This document shows positions 8,836-18,650 of a stretch of 64,000 nucleotides of DNA, piece after piece. The notes under the pieces were generated by a model. That model saw only the letters and a program-made list of their open reading frames with translations. It ran no database searches and had not been told where the DNA came from. The translations under genes and the position numbers were made by a program. The stretch's first letter is position 1, and every line of letters begins with the position of its first letter. Origin of the DNA: Eretmocerus hayati (taxonomy: Eukaryota > Arthropoda > Insecta > Hymenoptera > Aphelinidae); assembly GCA_029851415.1 (NCBI GenBank), contig CM056742.1, forward strand, positions 80,156,748-80,220,747, given 5' to 3'.

Positions 8836-9527
8836 CGATCTCTCAGAAATTTGACACACAGTGGACCACAAATGCTCTGGCGGAATGTCTGGCGCTGCAA
8901 TCGGTTGTACGTAATCTCACAATCTGCCCGACTTTTTTTCCAATACTCCACCAGTTCTCGAGGTGGTTTCAGATTACCAAAACTATCGTAATACTCAATT
9001 TGACGTCCCTTCTTCCAGTATGCAACCCAATGCGCGTTTTTCAGATTCACTATTGCAGCTTCAGTGTCCCTGGCAGGGGGTGGGGGGAGATATTCTAGTG
9101 CAAACACCCCACGAAAATTTGGGATGTCCCGTGCTGCTAGTGCGAGTTGCCGACCAGTTGTACCTCTTATTTTCTTTTTGCACCCCCTCTTCTTTTTTTC
9201 AAGTTTTTTTTTTTGCCCACCACCACGGCGTGAGCAAGAAGATGGGGATAGATATAGACCTTCACCTCTTGCCTCCAATGCCAGATTGTGTCTCTTCAGC
9301 TCGGCCAATTGCTCACGATTTGTACGAATCGCACTGATTGATTTTGCAACATTTGACGCTCCACCGGCAAACGAGGCAATTGCGCCAAGCGCAGCCAAAG
9401 TTGGCAAAATTGCAAGGAGAAATTCTCCTCTTTTTGCTAACGCCAAAGTTCGTGGATTCACCCTTCTCTGCCTCCTTCTCCTTCTTTGTCTCTTGAGACC
9501 CATACCAAACCTGCGTTTTGCTCGCAT
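8829..9527 (-). CDS. Adenain-type cysteine protease fused to a basic hydrophobic protein
   Basis: The 232-residue frame joins two parts. Residues 1-85 are an Arg-rich segment (GLKRQRRRRRQRR) followed by a hydrophobic stretch (FLLAILPTLAALGAIASFAGG) and NREQLAELKRHN, like the virion core/membrane-active protein that Polintons encode before the protease. Residues from about 130 are an adenovirus-type protease that would mature the virion: IPNFRGVF, His in NAHWVAYWKKG, Asp in YYDSFGN, and the Gln/Cys region RQSICGPLCVKFL. A Lys-rich linker joins them, whereas the two are usually separate genes, so a fusion by deletion is likely. The conserved approach to the start (LAARGVAAAM) is in frame upstream of the ATG, which suggests that the true N-terminus is the PLA2 ORF, separated by one frameshift. 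Confidence 0.85.
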   Translation of the reverse strand: MRAKRRFGMGLKRQRRRRRQRRVNPRTLALAKRGEFLLAILPTLAALGAIASFAGGASNVAKSISAIRTNREQLAELKRHNLALEARGEGLYLSPSSCSRRGGGQKKKLEKKKRGCKKKIRGTTGRQLALAARDIPNFRGVFALEYLPPPPARDTEAAIVNLKNAHWVAYWKKGRQIEYYDSFGNLKPPRELVEYWKKSRADCEITYNRLQRQTFRQSICGPLCVKFLRDRI

Positions 9528-9550
9528 AGCTGCGGCAACCCCGCGAGCAG

Positions 9551-9811
9551 CTAATCGCTCATCCGCTTTTCATCTGCGGTCTGAAGTTCTAAATCAGCAG
9601 CGTGACGATGCTCAAGATCACAAAATTGCGAATATTTTATATCGTGTTGTTTGCAAGCTTCGTCGAGGTCGTTGACCCCACGGTCACCACGGGCTAACCT
9701 CTTGCGCAAATTTGTGCCAGGACCGCAGAAATTGTATCCCGGCAAGTGCAGTTCGAATGGTAGGTTATTTATTGTGGAGTTCACTAGTCCCCCACCTCTT
9801 AACGTACACAT
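9551..9811 (-). pseudogene. Phospholipase A2 domain (parvovirus VP1/adintovirus type), frameshifted from the next ORF
   Basis: The 86-residue frame holds a secreted-type PLA2 core: calcium loop YNFCGPGT and catalytic DEACKQHDIKYSQ with the HD pair and the following Tyr. Such viral PLA2 domains help particles escape endosomes. In related elements the domain continues into the basic hydrophobic protein. Here the frame stops at 9551, and the expected continuation (ERLAARG) is in another frame from about 9570 on, shifted by one base near a GAAAAG run. So the original product was PLA2 plus basic protein, possibly plus protease. Transcription starts from the shared bidirectional promoter at 9849-9911. 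Confidence 0.85.
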
Positions 9812-9848
9812 TGAACATACGAGCTCTCCATGGCAAGCATAGAGAGTG

Positions 9849-9911
9849 ACTGAAACTCATCGCTGGAGAGATTTGGTATTTATACTCGTTTCGAGGTTAA
9901 TTTCAATCAGT
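9849..9911. promoter_or_regulatory. Bidirectional core promoter with one shared TATA
   Basis: TATTTATA at 9877-9884 reads TATAAATA on the other strand. On the plus strand TCAGT lies at 9907-9911, with the initiator A 32 bases from the TATA start; on the minus strand TCAGT lies at 9853-9849, 33 bases away. One TATA thus serves both the packaging ATPase and the PLA2 gene. Confidence 0.65.
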
Positions 9912-9936
9912 AGAGAGTGAAACGCAGTGTGCAAAC

Positions 9937-10632
9937 ATGAGATTTGTACGACAGCCCGAGTCCATTTCCATGGTCAATGTGGATCATGAGGCTTTGGAGA
10001 AAGGAGAAAAGCGTCATGGGAAGCTCCTACCCAATACAATTAGATGTTTAATTATTGGCCCGTCTAACTGTGGTAAGACTACGTGTTTGATTTCACTCAT
10101 AATCAGCCCAAATGGTCTCGTTTTCGATCATTTGTATGTCTACTCAAAGTCTCTGCATCAGCCAAAGTACGAGTTTCTCGCTGGAGTGATGAAACCACTC
10201 TCGGACATTGGCATGAAATACTTCACTTATGGAGAAAATGCTGATATCGTAAGGCCGCATGAGGCTCTGAAGAATAGCATATTCATTTTCGATGATGTTA
10301 GCCTGGAAAAACAGAGAACCATAGAGGAACATCATTGTATGGGCCGCCATTTCGCCATCGACACGTTCTATCTCTCACAGTCGTATGCAGCCATTCCGAA
10401 ACATATGATAAGAGATAATGCCAACTTGATTTGTTTATTCAACCAGGACGATGGAAATTTGAAGCATATATATAGCAATCATGTAGGCTCTGATATGTCG
10501 TTTCCCGTGTTTAAGAAGCTATGTTCAACATGCTGGAGTGGGGGTAAATTCAATTTTCTAACCATTAGCAAAGATGATCCTATGAATAATGGTAGATATA
10601 GACGTGGGTTCAACGACTTTGTCGTGTTTTGA
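9937..10632 (+). CDS. Genome-packaging ATPase (FtsK/HerA, A32-like)
   Basis: The intact 231-residue frame is a Polinton packaging ATPase, which pumps the viral genome into the capsid. Walker A is GPSNCGKTT near residue 48, Walker B is SIFIFDDV near residue 122, and the sensor region is FYLSQSYAAIPKHMIRDN. The N-terminal MRFVRQP and the C-terminal RRGFNDFVVF are also as in the family. The length is typical. The ATG at 9937 lies 26 bases after the initiator, and the gene is divergent from the PLA2/capsid block. Confidence 0.92.
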   Translation: MRFVRQPESISMVNVDHEALEKGEKRHGKLLPNTIRCLIIGPSNCGKTTCLISLIISPNGLVFDHLYVYSKSLHQPKYEFLAGVMKPLSDIGMKYFTYGENADIVRPHEALKNSIFIFDDVSLEKQRTIEEHHCMGRHFAIDTFYLSQSYAAIPKHMIRDNANLICLFNQDDGNLKHIYSNHVGSDMSFPVFKKLCSTCWSGGKFNFLTISKDDPMNNGRYRRGFNDFVVF

Positions 10633-10830
10633 ACGCGTCAGTCGTGTTTGAATCGTCAACATGGTCAGACCCACGGCAAACAAGAGAGGAAGAAAAGGGG
10701 AGGGGGGTGATCGAAAAAAAGAAAGGGAAAAAATCGTCAAGAGGAGCTGAAATTACAGATTCAACGCACATCACAGGCTATACGGGAGAAACACCAGGCT
10801 TAGAGACAGGGTAGGGTCAGCGATCAGAAC
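10633..10830. other. Gap between the ATPase and the DUF8207-type gene
   Basis: Purine-rich. A 29-codon basic peptide could start at 10660 (MVRPTANKRGRKG), but nothing supports it. No clear TATA/TCAGT pair is seen. Confidence 0.3.
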
Positions 10831-10984
10831 ATGAATCTGGAGAATTTGCAGCCAATTGTTGAGCCTTTGGAAAAATTTATTTCCTTGAACAAGCATGTAG
10901 TGGTGGGGGGTGGGAAAAAGATTGAGAGAGAAATCTTTGAATAGTAGTAGTATTCAGAGTGATAATGAGTACTACAAAGACGAT

Positions 10985-11015
<31 letters not shown>

Positions 11016-12075
11016 ACGTCGACGACGAGGACGACGAGGGCGAGGACGTCGACGATGACGACGAGGATGAGAAATATGAGGATGCTGAAAAGAGTGACGA
11101 GTACGAAATACCACCAGATTCATTAAAAATTCAGGAAATTCCTCGAAAATCTAGCTACGGAGCGGAGCAATTGGGTGTACCGCTAATCAAAAATAGTAGA
11201 AAGAGGCTCTTGGATTCACCCTTTATACTTCAGGAGCCTAAGAAGAATAAAAAAACTAGAGTCTCTTGCAAACGTCGTCGTCGTCATCTCGAGGACAGAA
11301 TGCATCTGCCTCTGCAATGGAAGTGGATGAACCGCCTCGAATAAATTTGGACGAGACGGTGAGAAGTACAATGAGACACCCGGAACAATGGGAAAATTAC
11401 GTTGATTTCACAGGGCAAAATTTGGGTGGGCTAACCACCCAATACATGACAGATTTTTTCACGAAATCAGAGGAAATAGACTCCGTTTACGGTTTACACT
11501 TCAATTCAAGAAATGAACTTTGTATCGGAAAATCGAAAATTTTATTCGATAAAGCGACAGATAAGATCGTTGTCGATGGACAGCATGTTTTCCAAGATAC
11601 ACGTGGACTCTTTGAACTAATTTCCATGAATAAACCACGCGATTTCACGAATGCTGACCTGAGCGAGTACAAGAGGCTCTTGCTAATCAGCATACCACAT
11701 AGAATTGGTAATGTGCCCGGGGGAAAAATGATCAGCTCCAAAGGGTGGAAATACAATCACGTCATTAAGGTGTTGTGCGGGAGTAAGCCTTCCCCACTCC
11801 TCTCAAACACATCGTCTGAGGGAAATTCGGATGATGAAGCGATGCGAATGAGAGGAGGTGGGCTATATGACGTAATCAAACAGGTCAAGGACAAAGACGC
11901 TATGACTTTCCATGGGAACAATTCTGACCTCGAAATTGTCTACTGGAATGACCCCAATGAGCTTGTCAATCGTTTGGATTTACTTTTACGTGAATTTGAT
12001 TTGGGGAACACCAGTCATCAGAATGAAATCCATCGCATTCTCGAGGAGCTACGAGAGGATGGGTACATAGTATAA
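10831..12075 (+). pseudogene. Polinton protein with a DUF8207-type domain and acidic N-terminal region, two frameshifts
   Basis: The gene starts MNLENLQPIVEPLEKF at 10831. It shifts by one base near 10935 into a frame with a 40-residue Asp/Glu run (10975-11090), then shifts back near 11265 into a 269-residue frame ending at 12075. The last part matches what I know as DUF8207 from arthropod Polinton-like elements: VYGLHFNSRNELCIGKSK, KIVVDGQHVFQDTRGLFELI, DLSEYKRLLL, SSKGWKYNHVIKVL and, after a Ser/Asp linker, YWNDPNELVNRLDLLLREF. The role is unknown. Because both shifts lie beside low-complexity runs, sequencing error must be excluded before calling it dead. Confidence 0.75.
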
Positions 12076-12107
12076 AAAGGAGTGGCAGTCATGACCGATC
12101 ATCATTC
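12071..12107 (+). promoter_or_regulatory. Core promoter of the coiled-coil gene
   Basis: TATAAAAAGG at 12071 is followed by the initiator TCATTC at 12102-12107, 33 bases to its A. The TATA overlaps the stop of the preceding gene (TATAA), so the two plus-strand genes abut but are promoted separately. Confidence 0.6.
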
Positions 12108-12146
12108 TGTATTCAGAAGTCACAGAGCTCACATCTGATACGTAAA

Positions 12147-13600
12147 ATGGACCCAGTTCAGAATAAACCTCCACTAGTGGGTGACCAAGAGAGAGTAGAT
12201 GGAAGAACTGGAACAAGTACTCCATTTATTGATCCTCTCAAAAATCCTAAAGTTGGAGATTCATCTCATAGTAAGAAAAGAATGTCGCAAGAGAAAATAC
12301 CAGCTGGAGGGGGAGGGAGAAGAGCTTGAGGAAGTCAAGTTGGGGAAGAAAAACAAGTGCCTTATGGTGTGGAAGGTATGTAAATATCTCTCTCTCTCTC
12401 TCACTCTCTACATCATTCTTGTGGAAAACTAATTCATTGACATATCATACAGCAAGAACAGATAGGCAGTATTATTCAAAGGTGAATCATGCTTTTGGAT
12501 TGATTCTACAATCTACTTTGAAAGATGAGTCAGTTTCTGGCGTAAATCGTCATTCGTTGCTCCGAGCCTTTGCAGACCACTATGAGTCAATCGAGTCGGA
12601 TTCGAGCATGGACATTGAGGAGAAGATTTCATACTGCTTTGAGCACGTGTTTTCGAGAATCAGCAATAAAATATCAGCAGATGAGAAGAAACAATTGATA
12701 ACCACCATTATTGACTTACTCAATGTTTCACGAAAGTCGGTCACCGAAGAGTTAAATTTGAAATATGAAGAACATCAAATGGCTCTCGAAAAAGTTGAAA
12801 ACGAAATGAGTCAATTGGAATCAATGATGATAAATTATCAGGCTTACTATGACATTACGAGCAATGAACAAAACACACAGCAGAATGCTCTAGATGCAAA
12901 ACTGATGGAAATGAAACGTGATCCCGCAGAGTATGAACAGGATTGTATTCAAATTCGTGAAGATATGAGAAAGTGTCGTTCTGATGTGGTTTTCAACAAA
13001 AGTCTCTGTAATGAGCTAGCAAAGCTGCTCGCGGATCACGCAGAGACGTCAGAAAATGAAATTTCATCTTTCGAGAAGAAATTTGATCAGTGCAATTTGA
13101 AAATTGAAACGCTGGTTGCTGAAAATAGAAATTTGAGGGGAGAAATTGATCGTATGCGACAATTCAACGAGGGTGAGCTACAAAAATATAGGGTGGAAAT
13201 CGAGGAACGTGTATTGCGTGAGCAATATCAATTGAAGCAGAGATTGACAGATTTGGAAAAGCTAGTCACTGAAAATGCACACAGCTGTGAACATGGGATA
13301 ATGGATACCCGTGCATATCTTGATGAAATTATGGATCAAGTTCAGCGTACAAACGACCGCGTGACTCAAAATCGTGAAGAGTTGAATGATGAAGATGATG
13401 AGCATAATGATGTTATTGAGGAGCTCACATCGAGGATCGATCAGATTGAAAAGAATGTTCAGGCAATCGATGGCAAAGTTGCTTGTGAACCCGACAACAA
13501 TCAGAGAATTTTGGCTAGAGTTGAGGACAATGGTCGAGGACTACATCAAATTACTGAACAGCTGAGAAAGGTTCTAGTTGTTCGCCGTTATTCTTCATAG
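12147..13600 (+). pseudogene. Spliced long coiled-coil protein, in-frame TGA in exon 1
   Basis: Exon 1 (12147-12375) and exon 2 (12453-13600) are joined by a 77-base intron (GTATGT donor, TCATACAG acceptor) into one frame of 458 residues. A TGA at 12327-12329 interrupts exon 1. The N-terminus is Pro/Gly-rich. Exon 2 has a helical head (LLRAFADHYESIE, KISYCFEHVFSRI) and then about 250 residues of heptad-like coiled coil (EHQMALEKVENEMSQLES, VAENRNLRGEIDRMR, VIEELTSRIDQIEKNV) ending RKVLVVRRYSS. The family is not recognised; a fibre, tegument or genome-organising role is possible but unsupported. If the TGA is fatal, the coiled-coil part would need an internal start. AATAAA follows at 13737. 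Confidence 0.7.
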
Positions 13601-13813
13601 GTGGTGAATTTTTTCTTCCCCAATGTTTTTCTTCAGTTATCACAATCTTGAGCTTTTCAAGATGAAGCTTGGATTCGAGAGTATATAATGGAGTTAATCA
13701 TGTGATTCTAAATTTTTTTTCTTCCATTTTTGGAATAATAAAAATTTTTTCAAAGTTTAAACCCGGCTTTATTCATTCCCAAAAAAACCATCATACATGA
13801 ATCATACATATTC
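13601..13813. terminator. Convergent 3' ends with polyadenylation signals on both strands
   Basis: The coiled-coil gene and the polymerase gene converge here. AATAAA on the plus strand lies at 13737-13742 and AATAAA on the minus strand at 13773-13768, so the two transcripts would overlap only slightly. Confidence 0.6.
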
Positions 13814-16193
13814 TTATTCACTAGTACTCGCCTCAAGACGATAATGTCCATAAGGTAGTGTTGTTATACCATCTTCCATTGTGACACGCTTGTCATCGAG
13901 AAAAGTTATGAAAACTTTTCTTTCATTCACCGAAAATACATTGTGATTCAAACTGCGAATACTTTTCTGCTCACCGACTAAAATTTCTTTTTCGAAAAAG
14001 CATCTCTTATAGTCGTTGTAGGTTATGTTATTCTTGAGCTGTACTTTTGAAACACCTTTACCAATTTTGCGCTCTTCTTCTATTCGTCCATCTATGTCAT
14101 TACCCAAAAGTAAGCTGTATAGCTTGGGTCTCAAGAAAACACCTTCACGAATGATGTGATTTGGACATTCATCGCTGAGGAATCCTAAAAATTTCTTGTT
14201 CATGGGCACAATACCGTATCTGTTATTTCCCGGGAAACCTGATGTGTCGAAATACCGCTCACAATCCTTTTTAATCATGCAAATGTATGGGTCAATATGA
14301 CCCTGGTATATGAGGCTATCAGTATCTGAATATATTAACTTGAACTGATTAGGGAACTTTTTGCAAATATAGTCATAATGGAAACTGTAAATAATTGTTC
14401 GAGCTAAATCCAAGGTCGTCATTCCGGCATAGATCGGACGATTCATAATGACTTTAGTTTCCTCCAATTCTACCGCAATTAGGTTGTTATTGAACACTAC
14501 AACCCGTTTACAGCGTGGTGACCCAATGTATCGTTCTGCTTCAAAACGCCCACCCCATCTATTGACGACCTTGACGTCCCTATGACCTTTAATATTCTCC
14601 ATCGTTTTGCCAAATATGCTGTTGATCAAAAGTTTGAACAAGTTGCGCTCGAATTCTGAATTTGCAGCTTGCTTCAGGGTGATATTCACGGCAATGTAAG
14701 GCTCCAACCATGCCTTCTGGTCAAATTTCAAAATCCGGGAAATTTTTACCAATTCCAAATTGTGAGCTAGACACTGCTTCAAATATTTGTAATGAATAAT
14801 GTAATCTTTCTTGTCTCACAATGTGGCCAAGAGTTTTTTGTTTTTGTGAGTGGCTCGAGGTGGGAGCATTTTCTCTGGGCAGAACGGGAAATCTGAATGC
14901 TCGTCGTGAATGTGTGCTGGGTATCTCAGATCGACCATCAATATATAACCAATGTCTGAATCATCTGGAATGTCATTGACATTAAAATTTTGAAAGTCTT
15001 CAACCCATTGAAATTTCCGATATGGTAATTTTTCGCTCATTGCTTTTCCATACATCGAGTTTACGTCCTGATAGGTTATGTACTTGGTTTCTTTTGTTTC
15101 GTCAAAGTCAAACATGTATTTGTTGTTTGCTTGAGAAAAGTGTCTAACAACGGTACAGAAGCCACCCCTAACACCAGCCTCGATGAAGTAGATCATATCG
15201 ATATCGTGGATCAGTTCCAATTCGACCCAAGTATGTAACAACATAGCCTCGAAGCTATAGCCTGGTAGCGTGTAGAAGAAGGCAGGGTCGAGTTTGTAAC
15301 TTTTCATACAGCTGTGTCGAAAATTTTGGAATACATCTGCTAGTAGCAAAATGTCTGTTTTCATGTAAAGTTCTGCATACTCGAAAAGATTCTTAATCTC
15401 AAACAAAGACCAGATTTGCTGGACATGTGAATAGTATTTCTCAGATATCGAACTATCTGTCAGAATGTTGAAAAATTCGTCCTTACTCGGTATATTTTGC
15501 TCTTCTAATCTTCCTAGTCCATCCACATAGTCGTAGGGGAAGAATCCTTTTGTTGTGAGTAGGCTAAATATATCAGCTTGTGACAGCCCCGTCTTACTGG
15601 ATATCCTCTCAAGTTGATTTCTAAATTGAGAAAAAAGGATGGTTTTCTTGTCCGCTGGCAAGAGAGCTGGTGATTTGTCCAGACTCCCACTCAAAAATTT
15701 GATCGAATCTATGAATCTCAGACTGATTCTGGATTGGGCTATATTTTTTGTGAATGATATGTAGGTATCCATATTCTGCGGAATCACACTCACTCCACCC
15801 GTGAAAGAGTTTGCGATGTGTGTTATCAAAAAATGTCCGTCATATCTGTAAGATAGGAGGTTATATCATTAATTTCCCACACATAAATTTCAACATTCAA
15901 TTTGATTATTACTATGACAATTACCTGGAAAGATTGTGGTAAACGACCGGGATGAAATACTGCTTACGGTATCCCAAATTGCAATGACTATATGCAGCAG
16001 CTCGGAAAAGCCCAGAAAAATGGTCATGGTCACGTGTCTTGATGTCAATTTCGGTGAAAATGTCATCACAAATATGACAATTTGTAGCTCGTTGGAATGC
16101 GTCCTCATCTTCAGCGCTCATATATAGAGGTAGCGGATTCTGGAGTTCCTGTTTGGGGGATGAAGAGCTGAATTATTGAAACGAATGCACGTG

Positions 16194-16233
<40 letters not shown>

Positions 16234-17789
16234 GTACCCATACTCACATTCTCAACTTGACGAGCAATCTTCTCTAGTTCTAGTGCAAATTGATGCACGC
16301 AGTCAGCCCCTCGGAATGAGCCATATCTACACTTGTCCGGATCGTATTTGTGGTGGAAATAAAGTCCTACCATGAACGGTATATGGCGCTGATAAGCGTT
16401 TGAAGCAAGCTTCGAATATTTCAATTTGTTCATATGAAAGTCTTGAGAATTTTCAAAATATTCAGCGTCAACGTGTTCCAAGTAACACTCAAAATCCGAA
16501 AACAAAATGTATGGAAGCTCTTGTTTTTTATAATGATTCACAAATTGAAGTGAGTCTTCTCTGGGAAAAGCTGTTATGCATTTATCAGAGTTTTTTAGAC
16601 AGAGTTCGTGATGTCGATTGAGTTTCTCAATGGAGTAAAAAAAGTAAAGGCACTTTCTGCATACATGAACTTTTGATTTCATACTAGAGACATTGCGAGC
16701 TATCAAACGGGATAGATCCTTTATGTAACAGTAATGACCTTCGTAAAGTAATAAGTCGATGGGGTTTGCCCTCCCATTATTGCTTATATAAAGCGGGTAA
16801 AACGAATTATCAGATGAATCTACTCCATATACATAAATTGATATTTTATCTCTATTCAATCTTTCAAATTTTGATATCGATTCGAGCTGCATGGGAAATT
16901 TGATATTGGGAATCTTGAAATGATATTGATAGTGTGGGTAGGCCTCTTTAACGTGACGTAAATGCTTTGGCAAAGGATACGTCCCCGCCATAATGGACCA
17001 CATAAAGCATGCATTGTCATTGCTTAACACGCTGACCGTCGCATTTTTTTTTTTTTTTCAATCCATCTAGGCAACGGGGAAACTCTCGACGAAGCTTGAA
17101 TAGGATTGGATTTTATCACGGTGATTCTCATATTTAAGATCTCGTCAAGAGCTAACCCACTACCCTCTCATTCAAACTCGGAAATTTGTGTAATTAGTGT
17201 GAGAATGGAGTCGCGATACCAATCTTTCAATTTGCTCGAATGAAGAATCAATTTGTACTGTGTTTGAAAGTACTTTATCTGTGACGAATCGTCGGATAAT
17301 TTAAAGTGAGCACTAAGTATAAGGTTCACTTTCTCTGTATTGTACTGCTTAAGAATGGGTTTGATGAATGTTAACACTTTTGCTCTAGCATCCCGAAGGA
17401 ATGAGTCGAGATCTTTGTAGCTAATGTTAGCAATCAAACCTGTTCTGATGCGGTTCAAAAAAGCACTCTCGCCTTCGAAAAAAATTCAATTTTTCTATAT
17501 TTGACCCTGGTTGGCTTGTTAATGAATAATTTAAAATATTTTTTTTGGAGCGACAACCGTCGAGTATAGTTTCATATCGCGCCTTAATACCGGTTTTCAA
17601 TTTTTTTCTACGATGAAAATCGGGTGAAGATAGAATGCTCGATACTCTATCAGAGATGAGAGAAAATTCTTTAATTAAATGCGGGATACGTCTGTGATTG
17701 ACATGTTCCAAACCACCACGGGTGAGCCTATTGAATTTATCTAAAAGCTCTGAATAATCGATACTTAATGATTCAAGAACGTTGGCCAT
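13814..17789 (-). pseudogene. Protein-primed type DNA polymerase B with two introns, several breaks
   Basis: This is the Polinton family B polymerase, which replicates the linear viral genome. From the N-terminus: an unknown head (17789-17460); GLIANISYKDLDSFL; the DNACFMW region; a Cys-pair finger (HVCRKCLYFFY); exonuclease DFECYLE; a CHIC...RDHDHFSG...CNLGY finger; palm motif A DVNSMYG, motif B NSIFGKT and motif C YSDTDSL. Two introns keep frame exactly: 16149-16247, which contains a GA microsatellite, and 15846-15924. Breaks are a one-base shift in a T7 run near 17480, TGA at 17168-17170, a one-base shift in the A-run at 17044-17059, and TGA at 14816-14818. The start is placed at the ATG at 17789 (MANVLESLSIDYSELL). 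The copy cannot make a full polymerase. Confidence 0.9.
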
Positions 17790-17810
17790 TATTACACAAC
17801 GCAGGAAAAA

Positions 17811-18086
17811 TCAGAGCCGTATTGGTATACAATTCAAGAAATGGATGTTCAATCGACAGTCGTTGAGTAACTCAACGTATTTCCGTAGGTCGTGTTGGCT
17901 GTGTCTCCGCGATGTAAATTCTGGCGCAAAAAGTATGTTGGTAATGCGCTGAGCAAGTTCGGAAAATTCTTGAATGAGTGTAGGAATGTGTCTCACGTGC
18001 CTGCCGTACCGATATCTTTTGAAAGCCTGACATTTCTCCAATAGAATAGAATACTCGATGCTTAAGGAAAGAAATACATCTGCCAT
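17811..18086 (-). CDS. Tandem paralogue of the polymerase N-terminal head
   Basis: The 91-residue ORF from the ATG at 18086 aligns without large gaps to the first 90 residues of the polymerase frame at 17789: MADVFLSLSIEYSILLEKC against MANVLESLSIDYSELLDKF, then HIPTLIQEFSELAQRITNIL against RIPHLIKEFSLISDRVSSIL, and LNDCR against LDGCR. By eye about 40-45% of residues match. It ends with its own stop 22 bases before the polymerase ATG. So either a short gene was duplicated, with one copy later fused to the polymerase, or the head is a separate small protein and the polymerase begins further in. Function unknown. TATAAAAA on the minus strand near 18167 with TCAGT about 39 bases on could be its promoter. 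Confidence 0.65.
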   Translation of the reverse strand: MADVFLSLSIEYSILLEKCQAFKRYRYGRHVRHIPTLIQEFSELAQRITNILFAPEFTSRRHSQHDLRKYVELLNDCRLNIHFLNCIPIRL

Positions 18087-18152
18087 AACACAAGACTCAC
18101 CAGGACGTGTATACTTGCTCACGGGGGTACACTGACTGCTGGCAATTCTCAT

Positions 18153-18650
18153 TGAAAGGCGTTTTTTTTATACAACAGTAAGAATAATAAGTTTACGAAA
18201 CATTGCAAACATACGGTTGTTGGGGAGAGGTCATGAGAGAGAGAGGGAGACCATCTCGAATAGGAGCAAAACGCTTTTCACTCGGTTCAGTGAAAATTGT
18301 GACAGCGATTTGCATTAGATGCGGCTCTCCAATCGTATATGCATGATGTGAGGTTGCTCTGGATAATCTTGTCCCTCACGCAAAGAGGAAGTTCAATACG
18401 TTTTCTTTAGAAGTGGAGAAAAAAACTTGACAGTGACGAGATGATGAACGTACAGGTTTCGCGCTCGAATAAATTAAATAATTGAATAAGTGTACCAACA
18501 ATTCTTCTCACTGCAGGTGCGCAGAAAGAGCGACTGTTTTATCCTAAGACTTTGTGAGGGAAAAAATTACGAATAATGCGAGCCCCTCTTTTGCTTTCTC
18601 TAAAGAGAAAGCTTTGTTTTCGACACAGCAAATTTTTGATCAATTTTTCC
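18153..18650. other. Spacer without a gene
   Basis: AT-rich sequence with a short GA run near 18236. No credible gene is seen. It separates the polymerase block from the tandem repeat. Confidence 0.4.

Noticed and set aside
7088..17170. Reassignment of TGA as a sense codon in the virus
   Set aside because: Intact genes end normally, other breaks are frameshifts and a TAG, and nuclear insect genes use the standard code. Pseudogenisation explains all breaks.
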